Assembly: GCF_023283925.1 (NCBI RefSeq)
Contig: NZ_JAKIKX010000007.1
Location: 1 to 64,000 of the forward strand
DNA from: Shewanella marisflavi
GTDB lineage: Bacteria > Pseudomonadota > Gammaproteobacteria > Enterobacterales > Shewanellaceae
Reading direction: 5' to 3'
Length of the DNA stretch: 64,000 bases
Below are positions 9,499-20,447 of the stretch, in pieces. Below the pieces are notes generated by a model. It did no database searches. It was not told where the DNA came from and saw only the letters and a program-made list of their open reading frames with translations. Position 1 is the first letter of the stretch, and every line of letters begins with the position of its first letter. A program made the position numbers and the translations under genes.

Positions 9499-10743
9499 GT
9501 GGATCACTTTCTTTATCAGCAAGATGAGCTTCATGCCGAGCAATGCGCGGTTGCCGATTTAGCCAGGCAATACGGCACGCCTCTGTACATCTATTCTCGT
9601 GCCACGCTAGAGCGCCATTGGCATGCCTTTGATAATGCGGTGGCAGATCACCCACACATGATCTGCTATGCGGTAAAGGCCAACTCAAACCTTGCTGTGC
9701 TAAATGTGCTTGCCCGTCTAGGCAGTGGCTTCGATATAGTCTCAGGTGGCGAGCTGGCTCGAGTGTTAGAAGCTGGCGGTGAGGCGAGTAAAGTGGTGTT
9801 CTCCGGTGTGGGTAAGACGGTTGAAGAGATGGAGATGGCCCTGCAGGCGGGTATTTACTGCTTCAATGTGGAGTCGGCGGCCGAACTTGAGCAGTTAAAT
9901 CAGGTGGCGCTGCGCCTAGGCAAAGTTGCCCCTGTTTCTTTGCGGGTAAATCCTGATGTGGACGCCGGTACGCACCCTTATATCTCGACGGGATTAAAAG
10001 AGAATAAGTTTGGTATTGCCATGGAGGAGGCTGAGGCTATCTTCCTGCGGGCACACCAACTGCCTGGCCTTGAGGTCAAGGGCGCCGATTGTCATATCGG
10101 TTCACAGCTTACTGAACTACAGCCTTTCCTCGATGCTATGGATCGTATGTTAGCCCTGATCGATCGCTTGGCGGCGCAGGGCGTTAAGATTTCCCATCTG
10201 GATGTGGGTGGCGGACTCGGGGTGACCTATGATGGCGAGCAGCCTCCGGAGCCTAGCGCTTATGCCAGTGCGCTACTCGGCAAGTTAGATGGCCGTGAGC
10301 TTAAATTAATTTTTGAACCCGGCCGCGCCATTGCCGCCAATGCGGGGATTTTTGTCACTCAGGTGCTCTACCTAAAAGAAAATGCCGATAAGAATTTTGC
10401 CCTGGTGGACGGCGGCATGAACGATCTCATTCGCCCTTCCTTGTATAGCGCCTGGCAAAAGATCATTCCGGTTTGTCCAAGAGCGGGTGAGACGCGCCAC
10501 TATGATGTGGTGGGGCCTGTATGTGAAACAGGTGACTTTTTAGGTAAAGACAGGCCATTAAATATTGCAGCCAATGATCTCTTGGCGGTGCGCTCATCGG
10601 GCGCCTATGGCTTTACCATGTCGTCAAATTATAACTCTCGCCCCCGCGCTGCCGAAGTCATGGTAGATGGCGATCGTCATTATTTGGTGAGAGAGCGAGA
10701 AAAAATCTCTCAGTTGTGGCAAGGTGAACAACTCCTCCCCTAA
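9499..10743 (+). CDS. lysA: Diaminopimelate decarboxylase
   Basis: Last step of lysine synthesis, meso-diaminopimelate to lysine, PLP-dependent and cytoplasmic. 414 residues, fold type III. The PLP lysine is K60 in CYAVKANSN. Also visible are HIGSQ, the glycine-rich GGGLG phosphate loop, EPGRA, and the active-site cysteine in GPVCETGD. It starts with GTG at 9499, with AAGGA 9 nt upstream and only 5 nt after lptM. It is followed by dapF, which makes its substrate. Confidence 0.97.
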   Translation: MDHFLYQQDELHAEQCAVADLARQYGTPLYIYSRATLERHWHAFDNAVADHPHMICYAVKANSNLAVLNVLARLGSGFDIVSGGELARVLEAGGEASKVVFSGVGKTVEEMEMALQAGIYCFNVESAAELEQLNQVALRLGKVAPVSLRVNPDVDAGTHPYISTGLKENKFGIAMEEAEAIFLRAHQLPGLEVKGADCHIGSQLTELQPFLDAMDRMLALIDRLAAQGVKISHLDVGGGLGVTYDGEQPPEPSAYASALLGKLDGRELKLIFEPGRAIAANAGIFVTQVLYLKENADKNFALVDGGMNDLIRPSLYSAWQKIIPVCPRAGETRHYDVVGPVCETGDFLGKDRPLNIAANDLLAVRSSGAYGFTMSSNYNSRPRAAEVMVDGDRHYLVREREKISQLWQGEQLLP

Positions 10744-10779
10744 GTCGGGAGTCAGTTACTTTTTGAAGGAAAAACACTT

Positions 10780-11619
10780 TTGATCCATTTCACCAAGATG
10801 CACGGTTTAGGCAATGACTTTATGGTGGTCGATGGCGTGACACAGAATGTCTATTTCTCGCCCGAACAGATAAAGCGCTTAGCGGATCGAAACTTTGGTA
10901 TCGGCTTCGACCAACTGCTATTAGTCGAGCCGCCCTATGATCCTGATCTGGATTTCCACTATCGCATTTTTAATGCCGACGGCAGTGAGGTAGAGCAGTG
11001 TGGCAATGGTGCCCGTTGTTTTGCCCGTTTTGTAAAGAGTAAAGGGCTGATCAATAAGCAGAAGATAAAAGTCAGTACCTCTTCAGGCAAGATGACCCTA
11101 AGGCTTGAACGTGACGGTAGCGTAACGGTCAACATGGGGATCCCCATACTGGAACCCAGCAAAATTCCTTTTAACGCTAAAAAAGCGGAGAAAACTTACC
11201 TGTTACAGGCGCAGCAGCCGGAGGGAATGCAAACCTTCTTATGTGGCGCCGTGTCTATGGGCAACCCGCATTGTGTGTTGGACGTCGATGATGTCGAAAA
11301 CGCCGAAGTAGAACAGATTGGGGCCTTGCTGACCAGGCATGAGCGCTTCCCCAAGGGAGTGAATGTCGGTTTTATGCAGGTAGTCGATGCAAATCATATT
11401 AAACTTAGAGTCTATGAGCGCGGCGCGGCGGAAACCTTAGCCTGCGGCAGCGGTGCCTGTGCGGCCGTGGTTGTTGGCCAGTTGCAAGGCAAGCTGGGCA
11501 GACGCGTTCGCGTCGATCTTCCTGGTGGTAGTTTAACCATTAACTGGGAAGGCGAAGGTAAGCCCCTATGGATGACTGGGCCTGCTGAACATGTATACGA
11601 TGGACAGATACAGCAATGA
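10780..11619 (+). CDS. dapF: Diaminopimelate epimerase
   Basis: Converts LL- to meso-diaminopimelate, the substrate of LysA and of peptidoglycan synthesis, by a cofactor-independent two-cysteine mechanism. 279 residues. The catalytic cysteines are C74 ([10 protein letters not shown]) and C222 (TLACGSGAC). The start is TTG at 10780, with AAGGA 9 nt upstream. It is in the lptM-lysA operon and overlaps the DUF484 gene by 4 nt (ATGA). Confidence 0.97.
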   Translation: MIHFTKMHGLGNDFMVVDGVTQNVYFSPEQIKRLADRNFGIGFDQLLLVEPPYDPDLDFHYRIFNADGSEVEQCGNGARCFARFVKSKGLINKQKIKVSTSSGKMTLRLERDGSVTVNMGIPILEPSKIPFNAKKAEKTYLLQAQQPEGMQTFLCGAVSMGNPHCVLDVDDVENAEVEQIGALLTRHERFPKGVNVGFMQVVDANHIKLRVYERGAAETLACGSGACAAVVVGQLQGKLGRRVRVDLPGGSLTINWEGEGKPLWMTGPAEHVYDGQIQQ

Positions 11620-12254
11620 ATGATGCGATGAATGAAAAAGCCGAGTTGCCCTTTGATGAAGTCTTGATCCGCGAGTATCTGCTGGATAACCCCGACTTCT
11701 TTGCGCGCTATCCCGAGTTGCTGTTGGCGATGCGTATTCCCCACGAGCAGCGTGGCGCCGTGTCACTGGTGGAGCGTCGTCAGGAGATGCTTCGAGCCAG
11801 GGTGACTCAACTGGAAGAGGAGATCACCTCCTTGCTGGCCATGGCATCGCGTAACGAACAGATCTACATGTTCAATACCGCACTGTCGCTCAGGTTGTTG
11901 CAGGCCGAGGATCTTGGTGATTTAAGGCAAATTCTGTCAAATGAGTTACAGCAGCAGTTTCATTTTACCCATGTCAGATTGATCACAGTGCATGATATCG
12001 ACAGCGAACTGTCCAATATCTGGAGTGAGCGTTTGAAACAGGGTTACTACTTCGGTCGCCTGACACAAACTGAGTCCAAGCGTTTATTTGGCTGCGAAGT
12101 GGGGTCTGTGGCCTTGTCACGTTTGTCACAGCAGTGTGGCCAGGTGATCTTTGCCATCGCCAGCCAAGATCCTACCCATTTTCATCCCGAAATGGATAAC
12201 CTGCTGCTGGATCAGCTCAAGCAGTTACTCGACCACCTCTTACCTAAGCTGTGA
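11616..12254 (+). CDS. DUF484 family protein
   Basis: 212 residues of the DUF484 family, a GAF-like cytoplasmic protein. The N-terminus has the family signature [17 protein letters not shown] near residues 22-38, followed by a helix with VSLVERRQ and a coiled coil (about 50-75), then the GAF-like half. The function is unknown. The gene is nearly always between dapF and xerC in gammaproteobacteria, as here; it overlaps dapF by 4 nt and precedes xerC by 7 nt. Confidence 0.9.
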   Translation: MNDAMNEKAELPFDEVLIREYLLDNPDFFARYPELLLAMRIPHEQRGAVSLVERRQEMLRARVTQLEEEITSLLAMASRNEQIYMFNTALSLRLLQAEDLGDLRQILSNELQQQFHFTHVRLITVHDIDSELSNIWSERLKQGYYFGRLTQTESKRLFGCEVGSVALSRLSQQCGQVIFAIASQDPTHFHPEMDNLLLDQLKQLLDHLLPKL

Positions 12255-12261
12255 TCCCTGA

Positions 12262-13155
12262 ATGTCTGCCGACTGGGCCAAAGAGTTTGAATCTTATCTC
12301 GCCAATGAGCGACAGCTTTCCCCTCACACGTTGAGAAATTACCGGTTCGAACTGAGCCGGGTAAGGGAGCTACTGCCAAATGAGATGCCTTGGGGCGAGG
12401 TGAGTGATGAGCAGCTACAAGCCGTAGTTAACAAATTACATCGTAAGGGATTGGGGCCACGCTCTATCGCCCTCACCTTGTCGGCTCTGAAGCAGTTTTT
12501 TCATTATTTGCAGCAAGAAGGCTATATCACTCAAGACCCTAGTCTGAATCTCAGCACGCCAAAACAGCATAAACCCCTACCAAAGAATATGGATCTGGAT
12601 TCGGTTACGCATCTTTTGTCTATTGAGGGAGACGATCCTTTAGCCCTGCGTGACAAGGCGATCATGGAGCTGTTTTACTCATCTGGTCTGCGTCTGGCTG
12701 AGCTGGCTGCCCTGAATACATTAGATATCGCCAGCGGTGAGCATCAGGTAAAGGTGATGGGTAAGGGGAGTAAAGAGCGAATTGTGCCTATAGGTCGTGT
12801 GGCACTGCACGCGATTGCCGATTGGTTAAAGGTAAGGGCCACGCTGCCTTGCGAAGACGATGCCCTGTTTGTCACCGCAAAGGGCAAGCGTCTTGCCCAC
12901 AGAAGTATTCAGGCCAGATTAAATAAGTGGGGGCAACTGCAGGGGCTCAATGCCAAGGTGCACCCCCATAAGCTGCGCCACTCTTTTGCGACCCATATGT
13001 TGGAATCCAGTGCCGATCTGCGGGCGGTGCAAGAACTGCTGGGCCATGCCAACCTATCGACGACTCAGGTATATACCAGTCTGGACTTTCAACACCTTGC
13101 CAAGGTGTATGACGGGGCGCACCCCAGAGCCAAGAAGCGAGGTGGCAATGGTTAG
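12262..13155 (+). CDS. xerC: Site-specific tyrosine recombinase XerC
   Basis: With XerD it resolves chromosome dimers at dif. 297 residues, normal for XerC. The N-terminal SAM-like core-binding domain spans about 5-90 ([13 protein letters not shown]) and the catalytic domain about 108-290. All catalytic residues are present: R144, K168, H236, R239, H262 and nucleophile Y271. The DUF484-xerC-HAD order marks it as the chromosomal XerC and not a phage integrase. Its 3' end overlaps the next gene by 8 nt. Confidence 0.96.
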   Translation: MSADWAKEFESYLANERQLSPHTLRNYRFELSRVRELLPNEMPWGEVSDEQLQAVVNKLHRKGLGPRSIALTLSALKQFFHYLQQEGYITQDPSLNLSTPKQHKPLPKNMDLDSVTHLLSIEGDDPLALRDKAIMELFYSSGLRLAELAALNTLDIASGEHQVKVMGKGSKERIVPIGRVALHAIADWLKVRATLPCEDDALFVTAKGKRLAHRSIQARLNKWGQLQGLNAKVHPHKLRHSFATHMLESSADLRAVQELLGHANLSTTQVYTSLDFQHLAKVYDGAHPRAKKRGGNG

Positions 13156-13867
13156 TGTGGCGATACGACTGCGGCCTTTTCGTGCCATCAGCTTCGATCT
13201 CGACGATACCCTGTATGATAATCGCCCCATCATCATGGCCGCAGAGCAGCGGCTACTTAATTACCTCGCAGAGCACCATCCGCTAACCCAAGCCTGGGGG
13301 CTGGAGGATTGGCAAGCGCTCAAGCGTCAGCTTATTGAGCAGTGTCCCTCGCTGGCTCATGATACCTCGGCGTCGCGTCTGGTGACCTTAGAGCAGGGGT
13401 TGATGACTTTAGGTTATACCAAGATCGAGGCCGCTAAAGGCGCCCAGCTGGCGTTAGCCTATTTTGTGCGCCAGCGCTCCGATTTTGTTGTCGCCGATGA
13501 GGTATTAGGCAAGCTAGAAAGACTCGCCGAACGCTATCCGCTGATCGGTATCACCAATGGTAATGTCGACGCTCAACGTATCGGTTTAGGGGGGCTATTT
13601 GAGTTTGTGCTGCATCCAGGCAATGGTACACGGATGAAGCCTTATCCAGATATGTTCTATCAGGCTTGCCATCGTCTCGACATAAGCTGTGAGCAGCTCT
13701 TACACCTGGGTGACAGCTTTAAGGCCGATGTTCAGGGGGCGCGCGGCGCCGGTTGTCAGTCAGTTTGGCTTAATCCCGCTGTTGATAGAGAGCCAGCTGA
13801 GCCTGGGATGGGCTGTTTGCCTCATATCACCATCACCTCGCTATCAGACTTGTCACTTCTCATTTAA
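13148..13867 (+). CDS. yigB: HAD-superfamily hydrolase, YigB-like
   Basis: 239 residues from the ATG at 13148, preceded by GAGGTGG and overlapping the xerC end by 8 nt. The open frame extends further upstream, but only in the xerC coding region. HAD motif I is [10 protein letters not shown] with D17 (nucleophile) and D19. Motif II is the ITNGN segment, motif III lies near KPYPD, and motif IV is [14 protein letters not shown]. coli YigB dephosphorylates FMN and other small phosphates, and has the same place after xerC. Its substrate here is inferred. Confidence 0.9.
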   Translation: MVSVAIRLRPFRAISFDLDDTLYDNRPIIMAAEQRLLNYLAEHHPLTQAWGLEDWQALKRQLIEQCPSLAHDTSASRLVTLEQGLMTLGYTKIEAAKGAQLALAYFVRQRSDFVVADEVLGKLERLAERYPLIGITNGNVDAQRIGLGGLFEFVLHPGNGTRMKPYPDMFYQACHRLDISCEQLLHLGDSFKADVQGARGAGCQSVWLNPAVDREPAEPGMGCLPHITITSLSDLSLLI

Positions 13868-14001
13868 TCATTGTGGTAGGTAAGTTGTTTGCTGAGTACT
13901 GTTGTGCTCGTTTGAGTTTTATCTGTATCATAGCGCGGCAACAAAAACTCAACATTGTATAAGTAATCAGTGATTTAGAAGAGATAGCGACAGGGAGTTC
14001 C

Positions 14002-14466
14002 ATGAAAAAAATATTTCTAGTCTTTACCGTATTAATGATGACAACCGCCTGCTCTATTAAGCAAAGGGTTGACTCTGTTCAGGTTGGGCGCTCCGATGAA
14101 GTGTGTATTCAAAAAAATCCAGATGTACGCCAAGGTTTCCTCGCCGAAGTTGAGAAAGTGCTGACAGAGAAACAGATAAAATATCGTGTTTTAGAGCAGT
14201 TAGATGCTGCACAGCAATGTGAGTGGACTGCAACCTACACCGCTAATTGGGCTTGGGACTTGGCCTTATACATGGTGTATGCCGAAATCAAAGTTTTCCA
14301 TCAGGGACGTCTTGATGGGGAAGCAATATATGATGCACGTAGGGGCGGGGCCAATATGAATAAGTTTATTGATGCGGAGCCCAAAATTAGGGAACTCATC
14401 GAAGAGTTGATAAAGCAAAAGCAAGCTTCATTGCTTTGGTATCCCTTACAGCAAGTTGCCATTTAA
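14002..14466 (+). CDS. Small lipoprotein of unknown function (Sbal_3080-like family)
   Basis: 154 residues. The lipoprotein signal peptide ends in MTTAC, with the lipidated cysteine at residue 17 followed by SIKQRV. The mature part has two cysteines (VCIQKNP and QQCEWTA), which may form a disulfide, and a segment with TYTANWAWDLALYM that resembles small outer-membrane lipoproteins described from Shewanella and relatives. AGGGAG lies before the ATG. It stands alone with its own terminator. I recognise the family only loosely and assign no function. Confidence 0.75.
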   Translation: MKKIFLVFTVLMMTTACSIKQRVDSVQVGRSDEVCIQKNPDVRQGFLAEVEKVLTEKQIKYRVLEQLDAAQQCEWTATYTANWAWDLALYMVYAEIKVFHQGRLDGEAIYDARRGGANMNKFIDAEPKIRELIEELIKQKQASLLWYPLQQVAI

Positions 14467-14475
14467 TTTTCGCAA

Positions 14476-14501
14476 GGCTCCCAGTGGGGAGCCTTTTTGT
14501 T
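14476..14501 (+). terminator. Terminator of the lipoprotein gene
   Basis: GGCTCCC and GGGAGCC form a 7-bp stem followed by five T. It starts 10 nt past the stop codon. Confidence 0.9.
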
Positions 14502-14600
14502 TGTATAGTAATGAATCATGGGTTCTTTGCGTTGTATCACAACTCGACTTTATTTATTAACCTATTGTCTTTTAACTGATTTCAAGGATTGAGAGGATAA

Positions 14601-15176
14601 ATGATGAAAAGGTTACTGCCTGTGTTGCTCGCGGTTTGGGCGCCGTCCGTGTTTGCTCATGAGATCACTGGCGGGGCAGGCTTTATGACGGGATTCAATC
14701 ACCCTGTACTCGGATTTGATCATCTGTTGGCCATGTTGAGTGTGGGTTTGTTGAGTACTCAGCTTGGGGGACGGGCGATTTGGACTGTGCCTTTAGCCTT
14801 TATGGCCTTCATGTTGTTTGGTGGGATATTGGGGCTCTATGGTGTTGCGCTGCCCTTTGTGGAGTTAGGCATTGCATTGTCTGTATTGCTACTGGGCTTG
14901 GCTATTGCTTTAGGCAGGCAGATTCCTCTGCTGCTCGCCATGGGGTTTGTTGGTCTGTTTGCTATCTTTCATGGTCATGCCCACGGCGCCGAGATGCCAG
15001 CGCTGACCAGTCCGGTGCTTTATGCCTTAGGTTTCCTCAGCGGCACCGCCGTTATCCACCTGCTGGGCGTGTCGCTTGGCTTCATCATGCAGCAACTCAG
15101 CCGTAAACTGCCTCTGCTACGTCTTAGTGGCGGCGCCATCGCTTTAATTGGTGGCTATCTGATAGTGGGTATCTAA
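14601..15176 (+). CDS. HupE/UreJ family membrane protein
   Basis: 191 residues: a signal peptide (cleavage near VFA-HEI), then about six transmembrane segments. The HupE/UreJ signatures are HPVLGFDHLLAM near residues 36-47 and the HGHAHGAEMP loop near residue 127, whose histidines bind Ni2+ or Co2+ in characterised members. A role in nickel or cobalt uptake is inferred from the family, because no hydrogenase or urease gene lies beside it. GAGAGGA precedes the tandem ATG codons at 14601 and 14604. Confidence 0.88.
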   Translation: MMKRLLPVLLAVWAPSVFAHEITGGAGFMTGFNHPVLGFDHLLAMLSVGLLSTQLGGRAIWTVPLAFMAFMLFGGILGLYGVALPFVELGIALSVLLLGLAIALGRQIPLLLAMGFVGLFAIFHGHAHGAEMPALTSPVLYALGFLSGTAVIHLLGVSLGFIMQQLSRKLPLLRLSGGAIALIGGYLIVGI

Positions 15177-15183
15177 AGCGCTT

Positions 15184-15217
15184 TGATGAGGTACTCCGAT
15201 AATGGAGCACCTCATCA
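15184..15217. terminator. Stem-loop between convergent hupE-like and ric genes
   Basis: A 14-bp stem with one mismatch (TGATGAGGT-A-CTCC and GGAG-C-ACCTCATCA) and a 6-nt loop. It lies midway between two convergent stop codons. Neither side has a good T-run, so it may act as an mRNA 3' end for both genes rather than a classic terminator. Confidence 0.5.
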
Positions 15218-15225
15218 TTCGGCGA

Positions 15226-15927
15226 TTAAATGGCCAATGCCTTAGGGAAGAGAATGTTGTTTTCGACGTGTATGTGCTGGCGCAGATCGGCGGCAAACTC
15301 TTCCAGGGTGGCGTAACAGATACGCCAGGTGGTGCAGGCATGTGCTGGCGGCGTAAAGTCGTTGGTGAGGGTTCTTAGGCGCTCAATAATTTCACTCGCT
15401 TGGTCATGCTCATGTTCCATGGCGTTGATCGGATTACCGATATGACCGAAGCAACCGTTGACCTGTTCACCATTTGCCATAGCGCGAATGGCTGGAAAGA
15501 GGATCTGCTCCTCTTTCATCAGATGTGGCATAAGATCTTCGATCAGTGCGCGTATCCAACCTGCGAAAGGTTTAATTTCGTCATAATGCTCGCCATGGGC
15601 GCGTACCATCTTCTGGCTATATTCAATTAATAGTGGAGCTTTTTCTCTGACGAAACTGTGATGGGTCGCTTCGATGTAGTCGAGCAGTTCTGATAAAGGT
15701 AACTGATCTAAACCTTGCTGCTTCTCGCCTTCGATTCCGAGTGCCATTAATGCTTCAATGAGTTGCGCTTCATCGACGTCAAAGCGCTTAATTGCGCGCT
15801 CTAGAGATATCCCGCCCCCACAGCAAAAATCGATACCAAACTGGCTGAACAGGTGTGCACTGCGAAAATCATTTGCAACAATTTCGCCAACGCGAGAGGC
15901 AAGTAGGTGTTCTTTAGTTTGAGGCAT
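15226..15927 (-). CDS. ytfE: Iron-sulfur cluster repair di-iron protein (RIC/YtfE/DnrN)
   Basis: 233 residues from the ATG at 15927, chosen because GGAG lies 7 nt upstream; the ATG at 15948 has none. The N-terminal ScdA_N domain contains FGIDFCCGGG with its paired cysteines. The C-terminal hemerythrin-like four-helix bundle supplies iron ligands in THHSFVREK, HGEHYDE, HLMKEEQILFPAI, MEHEHDQ and HIHVENNILFP. RIC proteins repair Fe-S clusters damaged by nitric oxide or oxidants in the cytoplasm. A candidate NsrR operator lies upstream, as expected for a nitric-oxide response gene. Confidence 0.94.
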   Translation of the reverse strand: MPQTKEHLLASRVGEIVANDFRSAHLFSQFGIDFCCGGGISLERAIKRFDVDEAQLIEALMALGIEGEKQQGLDQLPLSELLDYIEATHHSFVREKAPLLIEYSQKMVRAHGEHYDEIKPFAGWIRALIEDLMPHLMKEEQILFPAIRAMANGEQVNGCFGHIGNPINAMEHEHDQASEIIERLRTLTNDFTPPAHACTTWRICYATLEEFAADLRQHIHVENNILFPKALAI

Positions 15928-15967
15928 GTGGTGCTCCGATATTTGCATGAGTTTAAGTGACTGCTTA

Positions 15968-15990
15968 AAGCTGCATGTTATTTGCGTATT
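15968..15990 (-). promoter_or_regulatory. Candidate NsrR operator upstream of ric
   Basis: This 23-nt stretch matches about 17 positions of the NsrR consensus (AAGATGCAT, 5-nt centre, ATGCATCTT), with the left arm AAGCTGCAT best preserved. It begins 41 nt upstream of the ric start, where a repressor would cover the promoter. NsrR is the nitric-oxide sensor that controls ytfE/dnrN in many gammaproteobacteria. Confidence 0.5.
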
Positions 15991-16241
15991 TTGTTCGCCT
16001 CAATAATTACCTGAGTAAAATGCTCGGGTAATCACACTTTTCTCCATAAAATATCTCAATCTAGGTAGAGTCAAATGTTGCGCTTAGCGTGTGCGGTCTG
16101 AAACGCCACGACTTAACTTAGTGCTGATACCTATCTTGTATCGCATGGGGCACCAGCGCAGTGAGAGTAAGCACACTCGTCATAGGCAAGTGAGCGATGC
16201 TAGAGGTTAGGCACTGAAAATGCTAGCTTAAAGCTTGATAA

Positions 16242-16270
16242 AGAAAAGCCCTACAATGTAGGGCTTTTCT
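16242..16270 (-). terminator. Terminator of the M17 aminopeptidase gene
   Basis: A perfect 14-bp stem (AGAAAAGCCCTACA with TGTAGGGCTTTTCT) around a single A, T-rich on both outer sides. It lies 37 nt past the stop codon and could work on both strands. Confidence 0.85.
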
Positions 16271-16306
16271 ATGAGTCTTAGTAAGGGTTAACATTATGGC
16301 TAAAGC

Positions 16307-17833
16307 TTACTGAGATTGACTCATGATCCAGTGGCTTAATAGACGCACGCCATGGCCGGTGCCGCCAGCGGGCGTAATGCCTTCATCTTTGGCTGCGAGT
16401 GCGCTACCCGCAATATCAAGGTGTGCCCATTTGGTCTCGCCGCTAAATTGCTTTAAGAACACAGCCGCAGTGGTCGCACCGGGGCCGCCATAGCCCGCAT
16501 TTTTGAGATCGGCAATCGGGCTCTTTAACAGATCTTCATAGGCCAAAGGCAAGCGCCATAGCTTTTCATCAACGGCGCTACCTGAGAAAGTTAACTCATC
16601 GACTAAGGTGTCATCGTCACTAAATACCGCGGTATAACGTTTCCCTAATGCCCTTACTTTTGAGCCTGTTAAGGTGGCAATATCTACCATCACTTTAGGT
16701 TGGTAGTGTTTTCGCGCGTACCACATTCCGTCCGCAAGGATGAGTCGTCCCTCGGCATCTGTGTTGAGCACTTCTACACTGAGTCCTTCAGCCGTCATCA
16801 GCACATCACCCGGGGCAAAAGCGGTATCTGAAACCATGTTTGCCGCCATAGGCATCACGCCGACCACATTGGCTTTCGCTTTTTGCAGCGCCATCGCCTT
16901 AATCGTGCCGAGTACCGCTGCTGCGCCTGCCATGTCAGATTTCATGCGTGATATGGAGTCGCCGGTCGCTTTGATGTTGTAGCCGCCAGAATCGAAGGTG
17001 ATGCCTTTGCCGACTAATGCGATAGGCGCATCGTTATTACCTTGCCAATGGGCAATGACTAAGCGCGATCCCGCTTGTGAGCCGCGGCCAACAGCATGGA
17101 GTGCACCCATGCCTAATTTTTCAATTTGCTTGGCATCTAAGATAGTGATCTTGACCCCTAATTTTTTGAGTTCTTTTGCAGCGTTGGCAAAATCGACTGG
17201 CGTCATAGCACTTGGCACCTCAGAGGTGAGGTCACGTGCTAGAAATACCCCTTTTTCAATGGCGGCGAGTTGCTGGTATCTATCAGTCGCTGCGCTAGGG
17301 TTGGCAACGCTTACCGTGTAGTGCTTTTCGGCAGGCTTTTTCTCGGTGAGATATTTATCGAACTGATAAGCGCGTAGGTTAATTCCGTGAGCCAGCTCGG
17401 CGGCGAAATTGGCGTTGCTCATCCCATTGCTTATGCCTGTTGTCAGTAGGTGGATATTCTCATTATCAGTGCTGCGCAAGTGAGCGGTGATCTCTGCGCC
17501 GAGTTTATTGATGTCACCAGGCTGCTTTGCTTCACCAACACCAACCACAAGTAAGCGTTTAGCCTTAATACCGTGTGGCGATAAAATTTCAACGAGTTGT
17601 TTTGCCTCGCCGGTAAAACCTTGCAGTGCTAATGCATTGGCAATCTGTTGCTTAGACAGATCATTAAGCTGTGCGAGTTGAGGGGAGGTGTGTTCACCCG
17701 CTTGAAAAGCGACTAAGGTGTCGACTGTTTCAGGCTGATGGTCGATAAACTGAAAGGTTTCAGCTTTTGCAGCCCCAATATTGAGTAGGCTAAGGCATAG
17801 TACAGAGGGTAAAAGAGTTTTTTTAGTTAGCAT
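16307..17833 (-). CDS. Exported leucyl aminopeptidase, family M17
   Basis: 508 residues, larger than cytoplasmic PepA because of an N-terminal signal peptide (MLTKKTLLPSVLCLSLL, cleavage near AKA-ETF). The M17 catalytic domain is complete: VGKGITFDSGGYNIK (metal ligands K and D), a second ligand in RMKSDMAGAAA, and NTDAEGRLILADG with D and E ligands and the active-site arginine. It removes N-terminal residues using two metal ions. Export suggests it trims peptides in the periplasm or outside, unlike PepA, which is cytoplasmic and also binds DNA. It is a single gene with its own terminator. Confidence 0.9.
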   Translation of the reverse strand: MLTKKTLLPSVLCLSLLNIGAAKAETFQFIDHQPETVDTLVAFQAGEHTSPQLAQLNDLSKQQIANALALQGFTGEAKQLVEILSPHGIKAKRLLVVGVGEAKQPGDINKLGAEITAHLRSTDNENIHLLTTGISNGMSNANFAAELAHGINLRAYQFDKYLTEKKPAEKHYTVSVANPSAATDRYQQLAAIEKGVFLARDLTSEVPSAMTPVDFANAAKELKKLGVKITILDAKQIEKLGMGALHAVGRGSQAGSRLVIAHWQGNNDAPIALVGKGITFDSGGYNIKATGDSISRMKSDMAGAAAVLGTIKAMALQKAKANVVGVMPMAANMVSDTAFAPGDVLMTAEGLSVEVLNTDAEGRLILADGMWYARKHYQPKVMVDIATLTGSKVRALGKRYTAVFSDDDTLVDELTFSGSAVDEKLWRLPLAYEDLLKSPIADLKNAGYGGPGATTAAVFLKQFSGETKWAHLDIAGSALAAKDEGITPAGGTGHGVRLLSHWIMSQSQ

Positions 17834-18063
17834 AATTGTCTCTATGTGGGAGGTGTTTCATTTTTTAGTAATTATTGCGAGTGATTTTCATATGCCTTGG
17901 GTGGGATTACTTGTCGCCTGCCTTGTAACAAGTGAGCTAAATATCCCTAGCATGCATCACAAGGTTTGCTAGTGTACAAAATGAAAATTAGCCGAAGCTG
18001 AAGAGGTGCCAAGTGCCAGGATATGTGCGGACGGTAGCGCTGGGATGGGGGAAGCTAGAAAGC

Positions 18064-18097
18064 AAAACGGGCTTCCCATTGCTGAGAAACCCGTTTT
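18064..18097 (-). terminator. Terminator of the dusB-fis operon
   Basis: AAAACGGG at 18064-18071 pairs with CCCGTTTT at 18090-18097. The 18-nt loop can extend the stem. On the minus strand the stem ends in TTTT followed by GCTTTCT. It lies 26 nt past the fis stop codon. Confidence 0.8.
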
Positions 18098-18122
18098 AAT
18101 ACAACATGCTAAAACGTTAGTT

Positions 18123-19414
<1,292 letters not shown>

Positions 19415-19447
19415 TTATCATCACACCTTGCGCTTCAAAGGGGCGCT

Positions 19448-19476
19448 ATAGTACGCCTTTTTCAAGCCTGTGAAAA
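19448..19476 (-). promoter_or_regulatory. Candidate dusB-fis promoter with GC-rich discriminator
   Basis: On the minus strand TTTTCA (19471-19476) and TACTAT (19448-19453) are 17 nt apart, followed by AGCGCCCC. Each box matches sigma-70 at 4 of 6 positions. A GC-rich discriminator is the hallmark of stringently controlled promoters, as at fis in E. coli. It ends about 30 nt before the dusB start. Confidence 0.45.
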
Positions 19477-19537
19477 GGTCAATAAATGACCTGAGAGCAA
19501 CTTTTTTACTTGACTTTTGTAAGCTGAGAAGTCTGTG

Positions 19538-19553
19538 GCGGCCTTGCGGCCGC
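19538..19553 (-). terminator. GC hairpin after prmA
   Basis: GCGGCC and GGCCGC close a 4-nt loop (GCAA on the minus strand, a stable GNRA type). It begins 13 nt past the prmA stop. No T-run follows, so termination is uncertain; it may protect the mRNA 3' end. Confidence 0.35.
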
Positions 19554-19565
19554 TGGCTTTTACCG

Positions 19566-20447
19566 CTATTTACGTGTGCCTGTCAAGCGGCTCCAATCCT
19601 CTTTGTGAACTGGTGCGTCCATGTCAAACCACTGGGCATAATGCTGGCTGATCTCGTCGGCTTGCTCCTTGAGCAGACCCGAGAGTGCCAGTAAGCCACC
19701 TGGCTGTACCTTTTCGGCAATCAGAGGTGCCAGTTCGCGCAGCGGACCTGCGAGTATGTTGGCTACTAATACTTCGGCCTTGAGGTCGGCTGGCTGATCT
19801 TCGGGTAGATAGAGTGCCAACTTATCGGCGACCTGGTTGCGTTCGGCATTAGCCTTAGAGGCTTCGATAGCCTGATAGTCGATATCAATGCCGGTGACTT
19901 TTGAGGCCCCCAGTTTAAGCGCAGCGACGGCGAGAATGCCTGAACCGCAACCGAAATCGATCGCTTCTTTGCCTTCAAGATCCAGTCCATCTAGCCATTC
20001 TAAACACAGCGCCGTAGTTGGGTGTGTGCCGGTGCCGAAGGCGAGGCCTGGGTCTAACATTACGTTGACGGCTTGTGGGTCTGGCACTTCTCGCCAGCTT
20101 GGGCAGATCCATAGGCGACGGCCAAATTGAATAGGGTGAAAGTTGTCCATCCACTCTCTTTCCCAATCCTTGTCTTCGACCTGCTCTATCTTATGGCTAA
20201 AGTCTGCACCTAAATAAGGCTGTAGCTTGAGCATCTCAACCACGGGCGCCAGATCATAATCTGCCTCAAACAGGGCGGTGATCACTGTGTGGCTCCACAA
20301 CGGGGTTTCACCCAGATTGGGTTCGTAGATGGGGGTGTCCTTACCATCTTCATAGGTGATCGACAGTGAGCCCAGCTCCATCAGCATGTCGCTGAGTTGC
20401 TCGGCGTGTTGGTTATCTGTGTCTATCTTTAACTGGATCCAGGCCAT
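19566..20447 (-). CDS. prmA: Ribosomal protein L11 methyltransferase
   Basis: 293 residues, as in E. coli. Trimethylates lysines and the N-terminus of L11 using SAM. The N-terminal substrate-binding domain (1-60) begins MAWIQLKI. The SAM-binding motif is [20 protein letters not shown] near residues 162-181. [15 protein letters not shown] and [10 protein letters not shown] are diagnostic. It lies just upstream of dusB-fis on the same strand. Confidence 0.97.
   Translation of the reverse strand: MAWIQLKIDTDNQHAEQLSDMLMELGSLSITYEDGKDTPIYEPNLGETPLWSHTVITALFEADYDLAPVVEMLKLQPYLGADFSHKIEQVEDKDWEREWMDNFHPIQFGRRLWICPSWREVPDPQAVNVMLDPGLAFGTGTHPTTALCLEWLDGLDLEGKEAIDFGCGSGILAVAALKLGASKVTGIDIDYQAIEASKANAERNQVADKLALYLPEDQPADLKAEVLVANILAGPLRELAPLIAEKVQPGGLLALSGLLKEQADEISQHYAQWFDMDAPVHKEDWSRLTGTRK

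Noticed and set aside
12950-13147. Upstream extension of the HAD (yigB) frame into xerC
   Set aside because: The extension has no similarity to HAD proteins and lies in out-of-frame xerC sequence. The ATG at 13148 with GAGGTGG is the natural start.
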